From positions 34,681,608 through 34,745,607 of the forward strand of contig NC_063452.1 in NCBI RefSeq assembly GCF_020379485.1: a DNA stretch of 64,000 nt. The letters run 5' to 3'. The notes under the pieces were generated by a model. The model was not told the origin of the DNA. It saw only the letters and a list, made by a program, of their open reading frames with translations, and made no database searches. Within the stretch, counting starts at the first letter, position 1; the number at the start of each line of letters is the position of its first letter. This DNA comes from Brassica napus (Eukaryota > Streptophyta > Magnoliopsida > Brassicales > Brassicaceae). This document shows positions 34,258 through 45,000 of the stretch, in pieces. The position numbers and the translations under genes were made by a program.

Positions 34258-35130
34258 TCACAATCTTCGATCATCGTTAGCCAGTAATCCATGGCGTTTG
34301 ATCTTCACTGCAAGCGATCTTCCGCCGGAATGATTGCCGCAGGACCCAGAATGTACTTCTTCCATCACTTTTCTTGCTTTTCCCCTTCCAGGCACGTCAT
34401 GAGTGGTCCGGAGAATCTCCATTTGTAAATTTTGCTGTCCACTGTTACGTAGCTCGCGGCCTGTGTTCGGACTTTGCGGGCTGCCCATTTCTCGAATAGT
34501 CTGCAGCCATGATGTATCGCAGCCGTAATCTGATTGCTCCAATTGCGGTTGTATCATAACTTCTTCTTCTTCGTCATCTTGACCTTCTATGAGCTTGACG
34601 ACAATTGGTGGTCCGATGCTCGGATGTTCGATGAACTCGACCGGAATTATCTTTTTAAGTCCTGGGTCAGAACTTGATGCTAAGGCCGCGAGAGCATCTG
34701 CCTGGACGTTTTCGGAACGGGGAATTCGCGTAAGGGCAAAACAGTCAAACTTTGGAGCTAGTTTTTGAACCAGTTTGAGGTACGTGTCCATTCGTTCGTC
34801 CCTGGCTTCATACTCTTCGCTGAACTGACTTGCCACTAACTGGGAGTCGCAGTAAGCGTGGATGTTTCGTATCTTCAAGCTATGAGCCAAACGCAGCCCA
34901 GCCTGAATGACTGCTCTAAGATCTCGCTCGTCGGAAAAGTGAGGCGAATTCCGATGCCTGATCCCTGCGTGGACGAGGATCCGTCGACGTGGAGGAGCCA
35001 AGTGGAATTTGGTTCCTCGTTGGTTATGGTCTCTGTCGGTAGTTCGACCAAGAAGTCTGCACGCACTTGTGATTTTGCCCTCGTTCTCGGTCGGTACTCG
35101 ATATCGTACTCGCTCAATTCGACCGCCCAT
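34258..35130 (-). pseudogene. Tat second RNase H and start of integrase
   Basis: The segment WLLHVDGSSSTQGSGIGI (in the 34875-35819 frame) continues here after a shift with the RDLRAVIQAGLRLAHSLKIRNIHAYCDSQLVASQFS...RIPRSENVQADALAALAS pattern of an archaeal-type RNase H. Tat-clade elements carry this in addition to the usual RNase H. An acidic spacer follows, then a recognisable but broken start of the integrase zinc region (VMEEVHSGSCGNHSGGRSLA). Confidence 0.85.
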
Positions 35131-36488
35131 TTGGCCAACCGGCCCGATTGACTCGGGCTATGCAGAATCGTCCGTAGGGAAAAAGTCGTGAGGACGACGA
35201 TCGTGTGGGATTGGAAATATGGTCTTAGTTTTTGGGCCGATGTTACGACCGCGCATGCTAATTTTTCCATTAGCGGATATCTAGATTCGGCATCCAGCAA
35301 GGTTTTGGTTATATTGAAAATAGGTTTCTGTTCGCCGCGTTCTTTCCTGATCAGCACGCCGCTCACACCTGTTGCCGATACAGCGATGTACAAGAACAAT
35401 GGTTCCCCCTCCACGGGTTTTGCGAGGACTGGAGGGGAAGCTAAATACCGCTTCAGCTGTTGGAAAGCGTTTTTGCATTCTTCCGACCGTTCGAATTTTT
35501 TATTTCCCCGTAAGACATCGTAGAAGGGCAGGCACTTGTCCGTTGATCGTGAAATGAACCGGTTAAGTGCCGCGACTCTACCGGTCAGCCTTTGGACTTC
35601 CCGCTTATTCTTCGGTGAAGCCATCTCGATCAGTGCGTTGATCTGTTTTGGATTAGCTTCGATGCCGCAGAATGTGACTAGGTAGCCGAGGAATTTCCCT
35701 GATGCTACGGCAAACCTGCATTTTGTCGGGTTGAGCGTCATGTTACGGGAATTTAGCTGCGCAAAACATTCCTCGAGATGTGAAACGTGATCCTTTGCTT
35801 GGAGGGATTTGACGAGCATGTTGTCGATTTAAACTTCCATCGTTTTACCGAGTTGTTTGAAGAACATACGGTTCACGAGTCGTTGGTAAGTTGCGCCAGC
35901 GTTTTTGAGGCCGAAGGGCATTACCTTGTAGCAATAGGTTCCACGATCGGTAATGAATGCAGTCTTCTCGCGATCGTCAGGGTTCATCATAATTTGATTG
36001 TAACCTGAGAAGGCGTCCGTGAAAGACAGAAGTTTGTTACCCGCCGTTGCTTCTACTAATCGATCGATATGTAGCAGAGGGAAACTATCTTTTGGACAGG
36101 CCTTGTTTAGGTCGGTAAAATCCACGCAAACTCGCCATTTTCCGTTTTTCTTTTTGACTACTACAGGGTTAGCGAGCCAGTCTGGATACCTCACTTCCGT
36201 TATTGACCCAACTTTAAGCAATTTTTCGACCTCGTTGTTTACCGCGGAAGCCAGTTCAGGTCCTAGCTTCCGCTTTTTTTGTTTGACGGGTTTAATGGTC
36301 GGATCGATATTTAATTCGTGACACGTTATGTTAATGTCAATCCCTGGCATATCTTCCGCGGCCCATGCGAAAGTATTGAGGTTCTTTTTTAGACAGGTTA
36401 TGAGCTCTGTCCTCAAAGGCTCGCGGAGATTGGCTCTGATCTCAAAGCATCGTTCCGGAGATGCTTCATCGAGACAGACTGTGACCAC
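34875..36488 (-). pseudogene. Tat reverse transcriptase and RNase H
   Basis: RT motifs on the minus strand: NPVVVKKKNGKWRVCVDFTDLNKACPKD, FTDAFSGYNQI-M-PDD--KTAFIT, MPFGLKNAGATYQRLVN. The catalytic YxDD box is destroyed: Tyr is a TAA stop and the second Asp is Asn (*-I-D-N, about 35820-35832). Thumb, connection and the first RNase H follow (LYIAVSATGVSGVLIRKE, LRTILHSPSQSGRLAKWAVELSEYDIEYRPR). Both the stop and the Asn would abolish polymerase activity. Confidence 0.92.
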
Positions 36489-36627
36489 AGGTTCACAAGT
36501 TGCTTCGCGTTTTTCCTCTAGGGCCGTGATTTTACGAGACTGCCATAAGAGTTCAGCCGAATCTTGACTTCGCGAATCCTGGTTGGAGATCTTGTCTTTT
36601 TCGTTTTTGTTCTGCGGCGTAACACAC

Positions 36628-37163
36628 CTATGATACTCTTGGGTTTCCCCATATTACCTCGACTCCGTTAGGGGTTGGAAACTTGAGGCAAAGATGGTAC
36701 GTTGATGGGATGGCACGCATGGTGTTCAACCATGGCGTTCCCATGATAACGTTGTAAGATGCGGGACGGTCAACGACTAGAAACTCTGTGACTCTTGTCA
36801 CGGTTCCGGCTTTGACTGCAAGATTAATCGACCTGTAGGCCACAGTTGTTTCTCTCGAAAGCCCCAGTAGTGGGCTAGGGTATTTCACGATTCCGGATTG
36901 ATCGATCCCCATTTTCTCGAGAGTATCTTTGAAGATGATATCGGCCAAACTTCCGGTCTCGATTAGCACCCTAGCAACGTCGATATCTCGGATCGTCAGT
37001 TCGATAACAAGGAGATCGTTTCGAGGTTTGGCTCGATCTACTGTTGCTCCCCCCTTGAACGAGATGACGTTAGCGCACGTTGAGTCTTGCATATCGTTCC
37101 TGATCGTTGAGTGGCTTTTGCGGGTTAGATTGATCCGTACCCCCGCTCCTTCTATCGCCAAAC
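36628..37163 (-). pseudogene. Tat protease segment joined directly to the 5' LTR
   Basis: Retropepsin-like: VLIETGSLADIIFKDTLEKMGI, where the family has D-T/S-G, so the catalytic Asp is Glu; then [41 protein letters not shown]. The open frame reaches the LTR edge at 37164 with no gag, no leader and no convincing primer-binding site. A large 5' deletion removed them. Confidence 0.85.
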
Positions 37164-38262
37164 TGTGGGAACCGAATTTCGCACTGTCGATTTCCGTTTA
37201 AATAAGAAAACTAGGAAAAGCCTAATTTCCCAGAGGTCCCGGATATCTGCTAATACCACACGACAAGCAATCAGAACACAAGAATTACAACGATAAAGTA
37301 TAAGAAATCGAAAAGTGAGCAAAATAGATCTTATTCCGAATTCGCGTTTGAGCGTTACAACAAGGTAAGAGCCTTGGCTACGAGAGCTGTCGGCGAGATT
37401 CCTAGTTCTAAAACCCTAAGACGGTAATAACCTAGTTGAGTCGCAGCTCGAATAACAAAAACGGAAATATGCCTAATTGCTCTAAGTGCTAAGTTTGCTC
37501 TGAGAAAAGTCCTCTCCATGCCTCTCGCCTAGGACTCCATATATACTGGCTCCTAGGTCGGTTTACGCTTTTCCTCTTCTGCCCTTAAGCCGCCATAGCA
37601 TAAAAATGGAGATATTCTATTTTTTCCGATCTTCGTAATTATCTTCAAAATTTCGTATTTATCTGCGGAAACTTGACATTTATCTTTTCTTGCGAACCAA
37701 GCGTAAACCGTCATGCGGCTTACGGGCTGTTGGTTAAGAAATCATAAGTTGGGCCTCGAGTCTTGTCTTAGGTCTCTTTGGGCCATCTTCTGATTCGAAG
37801 CGTTTATTACGGCTTCTTTCGATAAAGAACGAACTTTCTGCGGTTTCTACCGTAAAGTTTGATCGATGACTTAGAATGGCGGGAAACATGAAATAGGTTC
37901 GCTACAATCTTCGGGAGATAGCATCGAAGGGTAGACGAGAATGCATGGACTGATGTCGTATCGACGTTTCGAAAGAGCTTGGTCGCTACGTAGCGACCGA
38001 GCGGAACGGACGCTCGGTCGCTACGTAGCGACCGGGGCTTTCGCTCGAGCTCGCTCGCTACGTAGCGATCGAGCGGAACACGCGTTCGGTCGCTGTGTAG
38101 CGACCCTTTTCGAGCTCTTGTCTGATGTCTCTTGTTTCCTCCGCAAAACCTTTCGTAAGGAAGAATCTAGTCCGAAAAAGTATTTGTCAAAGAAGGTTTT
38201 TCGTTTTCTTCTTCGGACGTTCTTGAATGTTAACTTCGTCGTAACCGTTTTTGACCCCAACA
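37164..38262 (-). repeat. 5' LTR of the Tat element (1099 bp)
   Basis: Collinear with 23378-24720 but with only four palindromic units (37978-38110). A minus-strand TATA-like TATATATG lies at about 37538-37546. It is followed by the ATAGA duplication and hAT subterminal DNA. Confidence 0.92.
37978..38110. repeat. palindromic 35-bp array, 4 units
   Basis: Units near 37978, 38012, 38050 and 38085 correspond to units 1, 9, 10 and 11 of the other LTR by their spacers and by the end unit CGTTCGGTCGCTG. Seven middle units are absent. Confidence 0.93.
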
Positions 38263-38267
38263 ATAGA

Positions 38268-39025
38268 CAAACATTGAATGAGTAGAAGCTATTGACTATA
38301 AACAAGACATGATAATAAACTAACGTTAAAGAAGAAGCTATTGACTTAAGGACAAGAATCTATGATATAAACAAAACATGATCATAAACTTATATTAAAG
38401 AAAAGTTACCGACATAAGGAGAATCAAACGCATGTTATAAACAAGAAAGATCATACACTTATATTAAAGAAAAACTACTGACATAAGGATAATCAAACGC
38501 ATGTTATAAACAAGAAAAGATCATAAACATATATTAAAGAACTACTGTCGCAAAAGAAGAGAGTTACTATCAAAAGAAGAGAGTTACTAATACTATCAAC
38601 TTAGAACCTTGCAAATGATATGCTACTGCCGTAAGTTCAAGAGAAGAGAAGCTAATGAGTTTAACTTAAGGTTTGTAAGGTTATTATATAGGAGATAAAA
38701 TAGGGTTAGTGGGATTGTGTGCTAAGTTAGTGGGATTGTGGATACCCTCCTCTGCACGCTTAATACGTGATAAGAGTATATTTAGATACACTAGATATTC
38801 TTCCTAAACTGTTTCGTTACAGTGTACAATTTTGAATCAATTTTTTTTATATAGGTACAACAAATCGCCGCTTTTAGCGCTTTAAGGAAATAAAAAAAGC
38901 GAGGAAAATAGAGGAAAAGCGGGGATCTATGTACCTCGCCTGGCAATGGGGTCCAAAGCGTTGAGGTCCTCACCATGAGGCGCTTAGCGCCATGGCGCCA
39001 GAAACGCTCGCTTTTTCGAACCAAG
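38268..39025 (-). repeat. hAT 5' subterminal region with 69-70-bp tandem repeats
   Basis: About four units between 38278 and 38545, recognisable by ATATTAAAGAA (38392, 38461, 38531) and ATGTTATAAACAAGAAA. Subterminal repeats are typical transposase-binding sites of hAT elements. The remaining part to the terminus holds GC-rich hairpin-forming sequence (GCGCTTAGCGCCATGGCGCC, about 38979-38999). No gene. Confidence 0.75.
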
Positions 39026-39815
39026 GTAGTTACTTTCTTTATACTCTTCGCTTCTTAAGCAGCCAGTTTGTATGCAGGTTTTGATATTGCATAATATCAT
39101 GTCCTGAATTTTGTTCTTTTGTTTTTCACTTTGTTTCAAAATGTAGCTTTGGTTGGAGAGAGCGGAAGCGGGAAAACGAGAGTAATTGCACAGCTGCAGC
39201 GGTTTTACGATCCTGCTCAGATTAAATTACTCTTGAATGTAGTTGAGATTAAAACTTTTCAGATGAAATGGCTAAGGCCAAAAAAAACGGGCGGGTGAGC
39301 CAAGCACCGATTTTGTTCAGTGAAACGATTAGAGAAAACATTGCTTATGGAAGAGGACGAGATGCATCTGAAACCGATATAATATAGGCATCTGAGCCAT
39401 CTAATCTTCATTGCTTCATTAGTGGACTACACATGCATCTTTAACGGTACCTGATTGAATGCGCATCCTGATTTCCATATTCATACTAAACTGAAAGATG
39501 TCTTCACTGTTGCAGGGCTATAATACAATGGTGGGTGAATGAAGAGTTCAATTATCAGGCGGCCAGGCGGGTAAAAGTAGAGATTGGCCTTATCTATAGC
39601 ATGTGGTTCAGGAAGCATTGGACCGGTTTATGGTTAATAGAACCACTGGGGTGGTGGGTGGTGGCACATCGGTTATCAACAATCAAGAACGCATATGTAA
39701 TTGATCTGGTTAAGAATTTTACTGTGGAGAAAGGAAAGCACGAGAGCTTGCTTGCTAAAAAAGATAGTATCCCTGCTTCTTTAGTACATCTTCATCTGAG
39801 TGTTTTTACGTGAAC
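39026..39815 (+). pseudogene. ABCB transporter pseudogene, 3' part
   Basis: Starts VVTFFILFAS, then a TAA, then AASLYAG, which continues the membrane segment cut at 8058. About 100 residues before the nucleotide-binding domain are missing. From 39141: [23 protein letters not shown] (Walker A with the usual Ser/Thr after Lys altered), a stretch matching VEIKTFQ-KWLR, then an intron-like gap. The signature LSGGQ (39551 on) is present, the Walker B and following region is lost, and the H-loop region survives as VVAHRLSTIKNA (about 39659-39690), then VEKGKHESL. Several stops and shifts: clearly dead. Confidence 0.87.
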
Positions 39816-40598
39816 GGTTTTTTTAAAGACTACCTTCCATTTGTGAGTAATATGGATGACAACGAAACTATTACAATACTTAAATTCAGTATGAACGTTT
39901 GAGTTCAAGAATGACATTGGCTTTTGCAGAATGTAAAACCATATAAAACTTAAACACAAAAATGTAGTGTTATCTTATTCAAAAAAAAAAAAAAAAAAAT
40001 GTAGAGTTATGACTATATTCCTCTCTTGGAAATTAAATAAAATATAAAACTAAACTAAAAATATATAAACTAAACAACCAAACATTAAAGATCAATAAAT
40101 TAACAAAATGGTCAAAACTGAAAATTTAAAATTCAAAAATATAAATTAGTCTTATATCAATTTTATGTATTTAAAAGAACAATTTTAAGCTATAGTATTC
40201 AAAAGTTAAGACTATTTTAAGCTTGAGGTTGTATGACAAAGAGAAATTTCCCACATAACTTTAAAATACTAGTAAAATTATGAATCAATTGATCCAGTGC
40301 TCCTGGGTGAAAAAAAAAATTCTTCAGTACTCCTCTCTTTTTTATTAATTTATTAAATCTTTATTTAAATAGGAAAATTTAGTAAAAGACAACGAAACCA
40401 AAAGAAAGTTAGATAATTACAATCCTACCTAGGACTATCCAAACCCGAACCCTACAACGACCCACAAAAACCAGATCCCTAATTCTAGAAAAAGTTAGAA
40501 TTCCCGAATACGTTTCCACATTCAATCAGGGAAAGGTTTCACTGTCTCTCACTCTTTTTTCTCGACCGTTTGCTTCTGAAATTCTCATAACCCTAATA
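39816..40598. other. AT-rich spacer
   Basis: Non-coding, with an A-run at about 39980-39998. The stretch 40380-40590 is richer in C and may be promoter and leader of the next gene. I see no termini. Confidence 0.5.
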
Positions 40599-43068
40599 AT
40601 GTTGAATCGAATCAATCCGAAGACGAAAGAAGACGGGGCTAGTACTGTAGTGGGAGAAACTGCTATGGTCACATGTGAAACCACCGGAGAAGTAACTGGG
40701 GATGAGGTCGTAAACCGAAGCACAATCGAGAATTCTGTCGACCCGGAAACCGAGGGAACCCCCCAGATGGAGAACCCGGTGCAGATGAAAACGAAGAAAA
40801 TTCAAGTGATAAAGAGGAAGAAAAGGAACCCGGAGAAGAAGACTAGGAACCCAGAGAAGAAGACATGACAAGGAACCCGAAGAAGAAGACAAGGAACCCG
40901 GAGAAGAACAAAAGGAACCCGAAGAAGGAGTTGAATTGGAGTCCCGAAGAAATGACGAACATGCTGAAGAGACGGGGGAGACCCAAGCAGCTCGACAACA
41001 TCAAACTGAGACGCATGCAGAGGTATAACTAAGTTTGTGAAAATCAGAAAAACTTCAACTTTATGATTGTATAACTAAGTAGAACTTTGTCAAATTTATT
41101 GTTGATGGTTGTACCATTTCGTACGTGATCCGGTTTTCACTTCACTGCAGCTTGAAGTTGACGAAGGCATGCGACCGCTGAAGTTGCACTTTCCTCCAAG
41201 CGAGTATCAAAAGGGTTTAAAGCTTTCAGGAAAATGTTACGTTGACAGACCTCTGAGAAATATACAATTGATCCTGAAACAAAAGGAGGTGGACTTGTTC
41301 ATAGAGCACCCACAATTCCAACATTTCTTCCATATAAAAAACGAAAGCATAAGTGAATGGCAATGTGGATTGCCGTTTTGCGTTAAGCTTCGATAGCGAA
41401 GAAGAATGAGTTATGGTTTGTTGTTAATGGCGTCCCAGTCCGATACTCTCTCAGAGAATTCGGACTCATCTCTGGACTATACTGCCATGAGCATCCCCCG
41501 AACCATGAGAGGTTGGGTGGTTCATCCATACTGAACAAGTATTTTGAAGGGAAAAGGGTTACATACACTGACGTGGAGAAGCAGATGTTGGCAATGAAAG
41601 GAAAGCCAACTCAGGATCGTCAGAAGATGGTCGTTCTGTACTTCTTAGCCAGCATCCTCGTCGGAGGCCGAAAGAGTGGAGAGGGAGCATCACCTGTGGA
41701 CAGTTTCTTCCTGATTGTTGTTGATGACCTCGATGCGTGCTTAACTTTCCCTTGGGGATGGTATGCACTCGAACAAAACTTGAAGGATGTATCTAGCTTC
41801 TTGGAGAAGTGCGAGGGGTTTGTGCCGACGAGTTGGGTATTTACAAGCTTTCATGTTCCTTGGGAGGTATTCTCAAGCTCTTCTTGTACTTAGGATAGTA
41901 AATACATTAATTTGATGTTAATGTTGCTGTTTGTTGTGTGTAGTTGTTGGCCTTTGAGGCAATTCCAAGCTTGAGGAACCATTTTCGAGAAACTGTGAAA
42001 ACTGCACACGCTGATTGCCCGCTGATGTGCAAGATGCAGTACAACCGCATAGGTGGAACGAAGGCATGCAGTCTGAATGCAATGAACGGGAAACTTGGTG
42101 AAACTAAGGTAATTAATGGTATATCCTGTTATATGTGTATTCGAATTAAGCAGAAAATAAGTTTGTATTATTTGCAGCAACATGATATTGAGAGTATCTT
42201 GGTAGAAACAGCGGCTGGGAAGGGACTTCTGAAAATAATAGGGATGGACAAGGAAATTTGTTGGGCCTATGACGCCGATGATGCAGCAGTTGATGGTTGG
42301 ACCAAGATAATACAAAAAGGGAAGAAAAAAAATTTCTTTGAAGCACAGTTCAACATCGATGTGGCTGCTCGTACAGCTCCGGTTGAAAGTCCCACCATTC
42401 CTGCTATTAGAGAATCTGCTGAGGCTGATGCAGATTCGGTGGAGGCTGCTGAAGTTGAGGATTTAAAAGAGCTCGAAGGTCGGCTTATGAATGCAATCCG
42501 AGATGGTTTGAAGGAAGTGAACCAATACGTCGAATCATTGGGTAACCAGCTAACTCCTATAGAAAATGAAGTGAGGAGCCTTAGGATGAGTGTTCCCGAA
42601 ATGAGTGTTCGCGATGCTGGTGTTCTCGATATTGCTAAGCAAATGCCGAGCCAACATGGTGAAGGTAATGATGAGGAAGATAGTAGTTCTAAGGATGAGA
42701 CATGGAAGAAGATAGTGGTTCTAAGGATGATGACATGGAAGAAGAGGGTGGTTATAAAGAAGATGACGTGGAAGAAGAGGGTGGTTCCAAGGATGATGAC
42801 ATTGAAGAGATGAATGCGACGGCTTAGAAGTTCTTAGATGGCTGAGAAGGCAAAGAATGATGCAGCTAAGGTTGGTGAGAAGGTAAAGGAAAGTGGGAAT
42901 GTGCAAACCAAGACGAAGACTAACAAGAGAGGAAGAAAAGGTGATGGAAAACAAGGAAGTCTTGCGAAAAAGCCAAAAACAATAAGCGATGGTGCGAGGA
43001 GTCCCTATCTGACAAGGAATAAGAAGAAGTCAGGTGGCCAGAAGAAGTCAGGTGACCAGAAGAAGTAA
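40599..43068 (+). pseudogene. DUF1985-type protein gene, MULE-associated, frameshifted
   Basis: DUF1985 proteins are common in Brassicaceae, often in Mutator-like elements and often upstream of a Ulp1 protease domain. Exon 1 (40599-41022) starts MLNRINPKTKEDG and has acidic KEPGEED repeats with a shift near 40790. Exon 2 (41151-41866) has the DUF1985 core (VDRPLRNIQLILK, then after a shift near 41392 ELWFVVNGVPVRYSLREFGLISGL, VLYFLASILVGG, VDDLDACLTFPWGWYALEQ). Exon 3 (41944-42108): LLAFEAIPSLR-HFRE, KMQYNR. Exon 4 (42178 on): VDGWTKIIQ and a coiled coil, then acidic DMEEEGGSKDD repeats in a shifted frame, and a Lys-rich tail to 43068. Introns are GT-AG. No Ulp1 catalytic domain was found. 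Confidence 0.78.
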
Positions 43069-43194
43069 GGTAAGAAGTCAGGTGGGCAGAATAAGAAGGC
43101 CAAGGAGGGAGGTCAGAAGAAGGTGTGAAATCCCTATGTGGTTGTTTAAATAATGTGACAATTATGTCTGACTGTGGTTTGCTGAAGACTTATG

Positions 43195-43845
43195 TTATGT
43201 TCGTAGAACTTCAATTTCGTATTGGTCTAACTAATTGAAACTAGAGTAATTCGTGAATGCGTAAAGTAGGTGAAACTTTGTAAAATTTCACTCTCGTATT
43301 GGTCACATAGTGAAACTAGAGTAATTTACGAATGCGTAAAGTGGGTGAAACTTTGTAATAATGTGCTTTTAACTTCGTATAACTTCGATTAAGCACGCGA
43401 AACTTTGTCAAAATTTCACTCTCGTAATGGTGTAACATAGTGAAACTAGAGTAATTCGCGAATGCGTAAAGTTGGTGAAACTTTGTAATGGAGTGCAATT
43501 TAACTTCGTATAACTTCGATAAAGCAGGTGAAACTTTGTCAAAATTTCACTCTCGTATTGGTCTAACATAGTGAAACTAGAATAATTCGCGAATGCGTAA
43601 AGTAGGTGAAACTTTGTAATACAGTGCTTTTAACTTCGTATAACTTCGATAAAGCAGTGGAAACATTTACACACTTCACTCTTGTATTGGTCTAACATAG
43701 TGAAACTAGAGTAATTCGTGAATGCGTAAAGTAGGTGAAACTTTGTAATAGAGTACCTTCAACTTCGTATAACTTCGATAAAGCAGTGGAAACTTTTACA
43801 AACTTTCACTTTCGTATTGGTCTAACTTAGTGAAACCAGAGTAAG
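43195..43845. repeat. 130-bp minisatellite, about five units
   Basis: Units contain GTGAAACTAGAGTAATTCGCG, GAATGCGTAAAGTAGGTGAAACTTTG and TTAACTTCGTATAACTTCGAT. The anchor TGAAACTAGA recurs at 43311, 43441, 43572, 43701 and 43831 (period 129-131); an extra copy at about 43236 comes from a unit that lost about 52 bp. It lies between two convergent genes, and the stop codon of the GRF gene falls in the last unit. Confidence 0.9.
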
Positions 43846-44250
43846 CTTATCCTTAAGCTCAGCAATCTCTGCAGCCATCTCATCCACACGCTTCCTGAAC
43901 ATTGCAACCTCTTCCTGGACACCGAAGACCGATGGTTGACGAAAATAGAAGCCATCATTCTACACATAAACCATTCCATAAACCAGAAAGTATCAAAATC
44001 TGCATATAAAACCCGAAAGAATACATTAATTACCTCAAAATTTATGCATGTGAAGTATTTTCTCCCAGGAAAAGTATCGAAGTCGGTTTGATACATTGGA
44101 TCCCGAGACACCTCGTTGATGATTCTCCCCCCCCCCTCCGCAAAGGCAGCGAGTCGGAATCCCGCACTCGGCATCCACCACGAACCCAACCATGTCGTTG
44201 TGTGTCTTCAAGGCTTTCATCTGGCTGTGCTCCTCGTTTGGATGAGTCAT
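43822..44250 (-). CDS. GRF-type zinc-finger protein, two exons, probably frameshifted
   Basis: Starts MTHPNEEHSQMKALKTHNDMVGF and has GIPTRCLCGGG (zinc ligands Cys-x-Cys), then FPGRKYFTCINFE, the GRF finger spacing known from small plant proteins such as At4g04775 and in some topoisomerases, where it binds nucleic acid. A C-run at about 44129-44137 causes the frame to slip between the two halves, either as a real mutation or an assembly error. A GT-AG intron (about 43967-44033) leads to exon 2: NDGFYFRQPSVFGVQEEVAMFRKRVDEMAAEIAELKDKL, a coiled coil. The TAG stop is at 43822-43824. Leader with GA repeats at 44337-44350. Confidence 0.65.
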
Positions 44251-45000
44251 GATTCTGGGGTGAGTTCTCCTGAGTTAGGAAGAAAGAATACGGTTCGAAA
44301 AAAAGAAGAAAGAAAAGAAGGAGAGAGAAATCTGTAGAGAGAGAGAGAGGTGTGGTTGAATAAATGGGACAACCTAAAAAATGGGTTTAAATACATGTTT
44401 CGGCATCGATTTTGGGGAGAGGGAAAATTTGAAAAGCTGAGTGGGAAAATTAGAAAAGCTGAGCGGGATGGATTTCCGTGTTTAAAGTTTCACATGGTTT
44501 GTAGTTATACAAAAACCTTTAAAGTTTTACTTTCCTCTTTTTTGCAATTTTCTTAGTTTTATTGTACTTAGTTGATAAATTTAATGATTATACCAACTAT
44601 ATTATGTATGCTACATACATTTCCCATGGGATCATGTAGAAATAAACTTGATCATGTGACATATAAAAGTTTTCTAATCCCAGAAGGCAATGTCTGACAA
44701 AAATATATATCATAGTAATGTATTTCCTTCCAAATCATTATCAAAATGTGATCATGAATTTTAAATTTTGCATTTAATATGATCCCGGAATTTTGAATTT
44801 TAAAGTTTTCTAATCCCGGAATTTTAATTTCTGCATTGAAATCATTATCAAATGGATAAAGTATGAATAAGTAAGGCGATGCAAAGTTTAATCTGAATCA
44901 TCAGTTACTCTAAATCATCAACAATATAACGAAGGTTTCACCAACTCTTACAATCATATAACGCAAGTTTCACCAACAATCTCAGCAAGTGTAAATAGTT
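44251..45000. other. upstream region of the GRF gene and AT-rich spacer
   Basis: GA-rich leader (44290-44350), then AT-rich DNA. The stretch 44905-44985 repeats CATATAACGNAAGTTTCACCAAC-like sequence related to the minisatellite, so it still belongs to the MULE cargo. No genes. Confidence 0.5.

Larger units (their letters stand above)
23378..38262 (-). mobile_element. Tat-clade Ty3/gypsy retrotransposon, itself carrying an insertion
   Basis: Minus-strand element. The LTRs are 37164-38262 (5') and 23378-24720 (3'); in element orientation they start TGTTGGGGTC and end GGTTCCCACA. A 5-bp duplication ATAGA flanks it (23373-23377 and 38263-38267). Pol has protease, RT, RNase H, a second archaeal-type RNase H and integrase; the extra RNase H marks the Tat/Ogre lineage. 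Gag and the primer-binding site are missing. An extra ORF reads antisense between pol and the 3' LTR. Without the 26079-32015 insertion it is about 8.9 kb. Confidence 0.92.
8059..39025 (-). mobile_element. hAT transposon, nested host for three further elements
   Basis: Terminal inverted repeats TTGGTTCGAAAAAGCG (8060-8075) and its complement (39009-39024) are perfect over 16 bp; the outermost bases differ (A versus C). An 8-bp duplication, GTAGTTAC, flanks it at 8051-8058 and 39026-39033, as expected for hAT. Both subterminal regions carry GCGCCATGGCGC (8116-8127 and 38987-38998). The transposase gene reads on the minus strand. Removing the Athila (12,476 bp plus 5) and Tat (14,885 bp plus 5) insertions leaves about 3.6 kb, a normal autonomous hAT size. 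The transposase is broken, so the element is dead. Confidence 0.9.

Noticed and set aside
40250..40290. Helitron 3' end at ATACTAGTAAAATTATG
   Set aside because: CTAGT is present but there is no GC hairpin upstream.
43370..43790. loxP-like arm (TAACTTCGTATA) in the 130-bp minisatellite
   Set aside because: Only one arm-like stretch occurs in each unit, without the inverted second arm or the spacer, and no recombinase gene is present. Similarity by chance.
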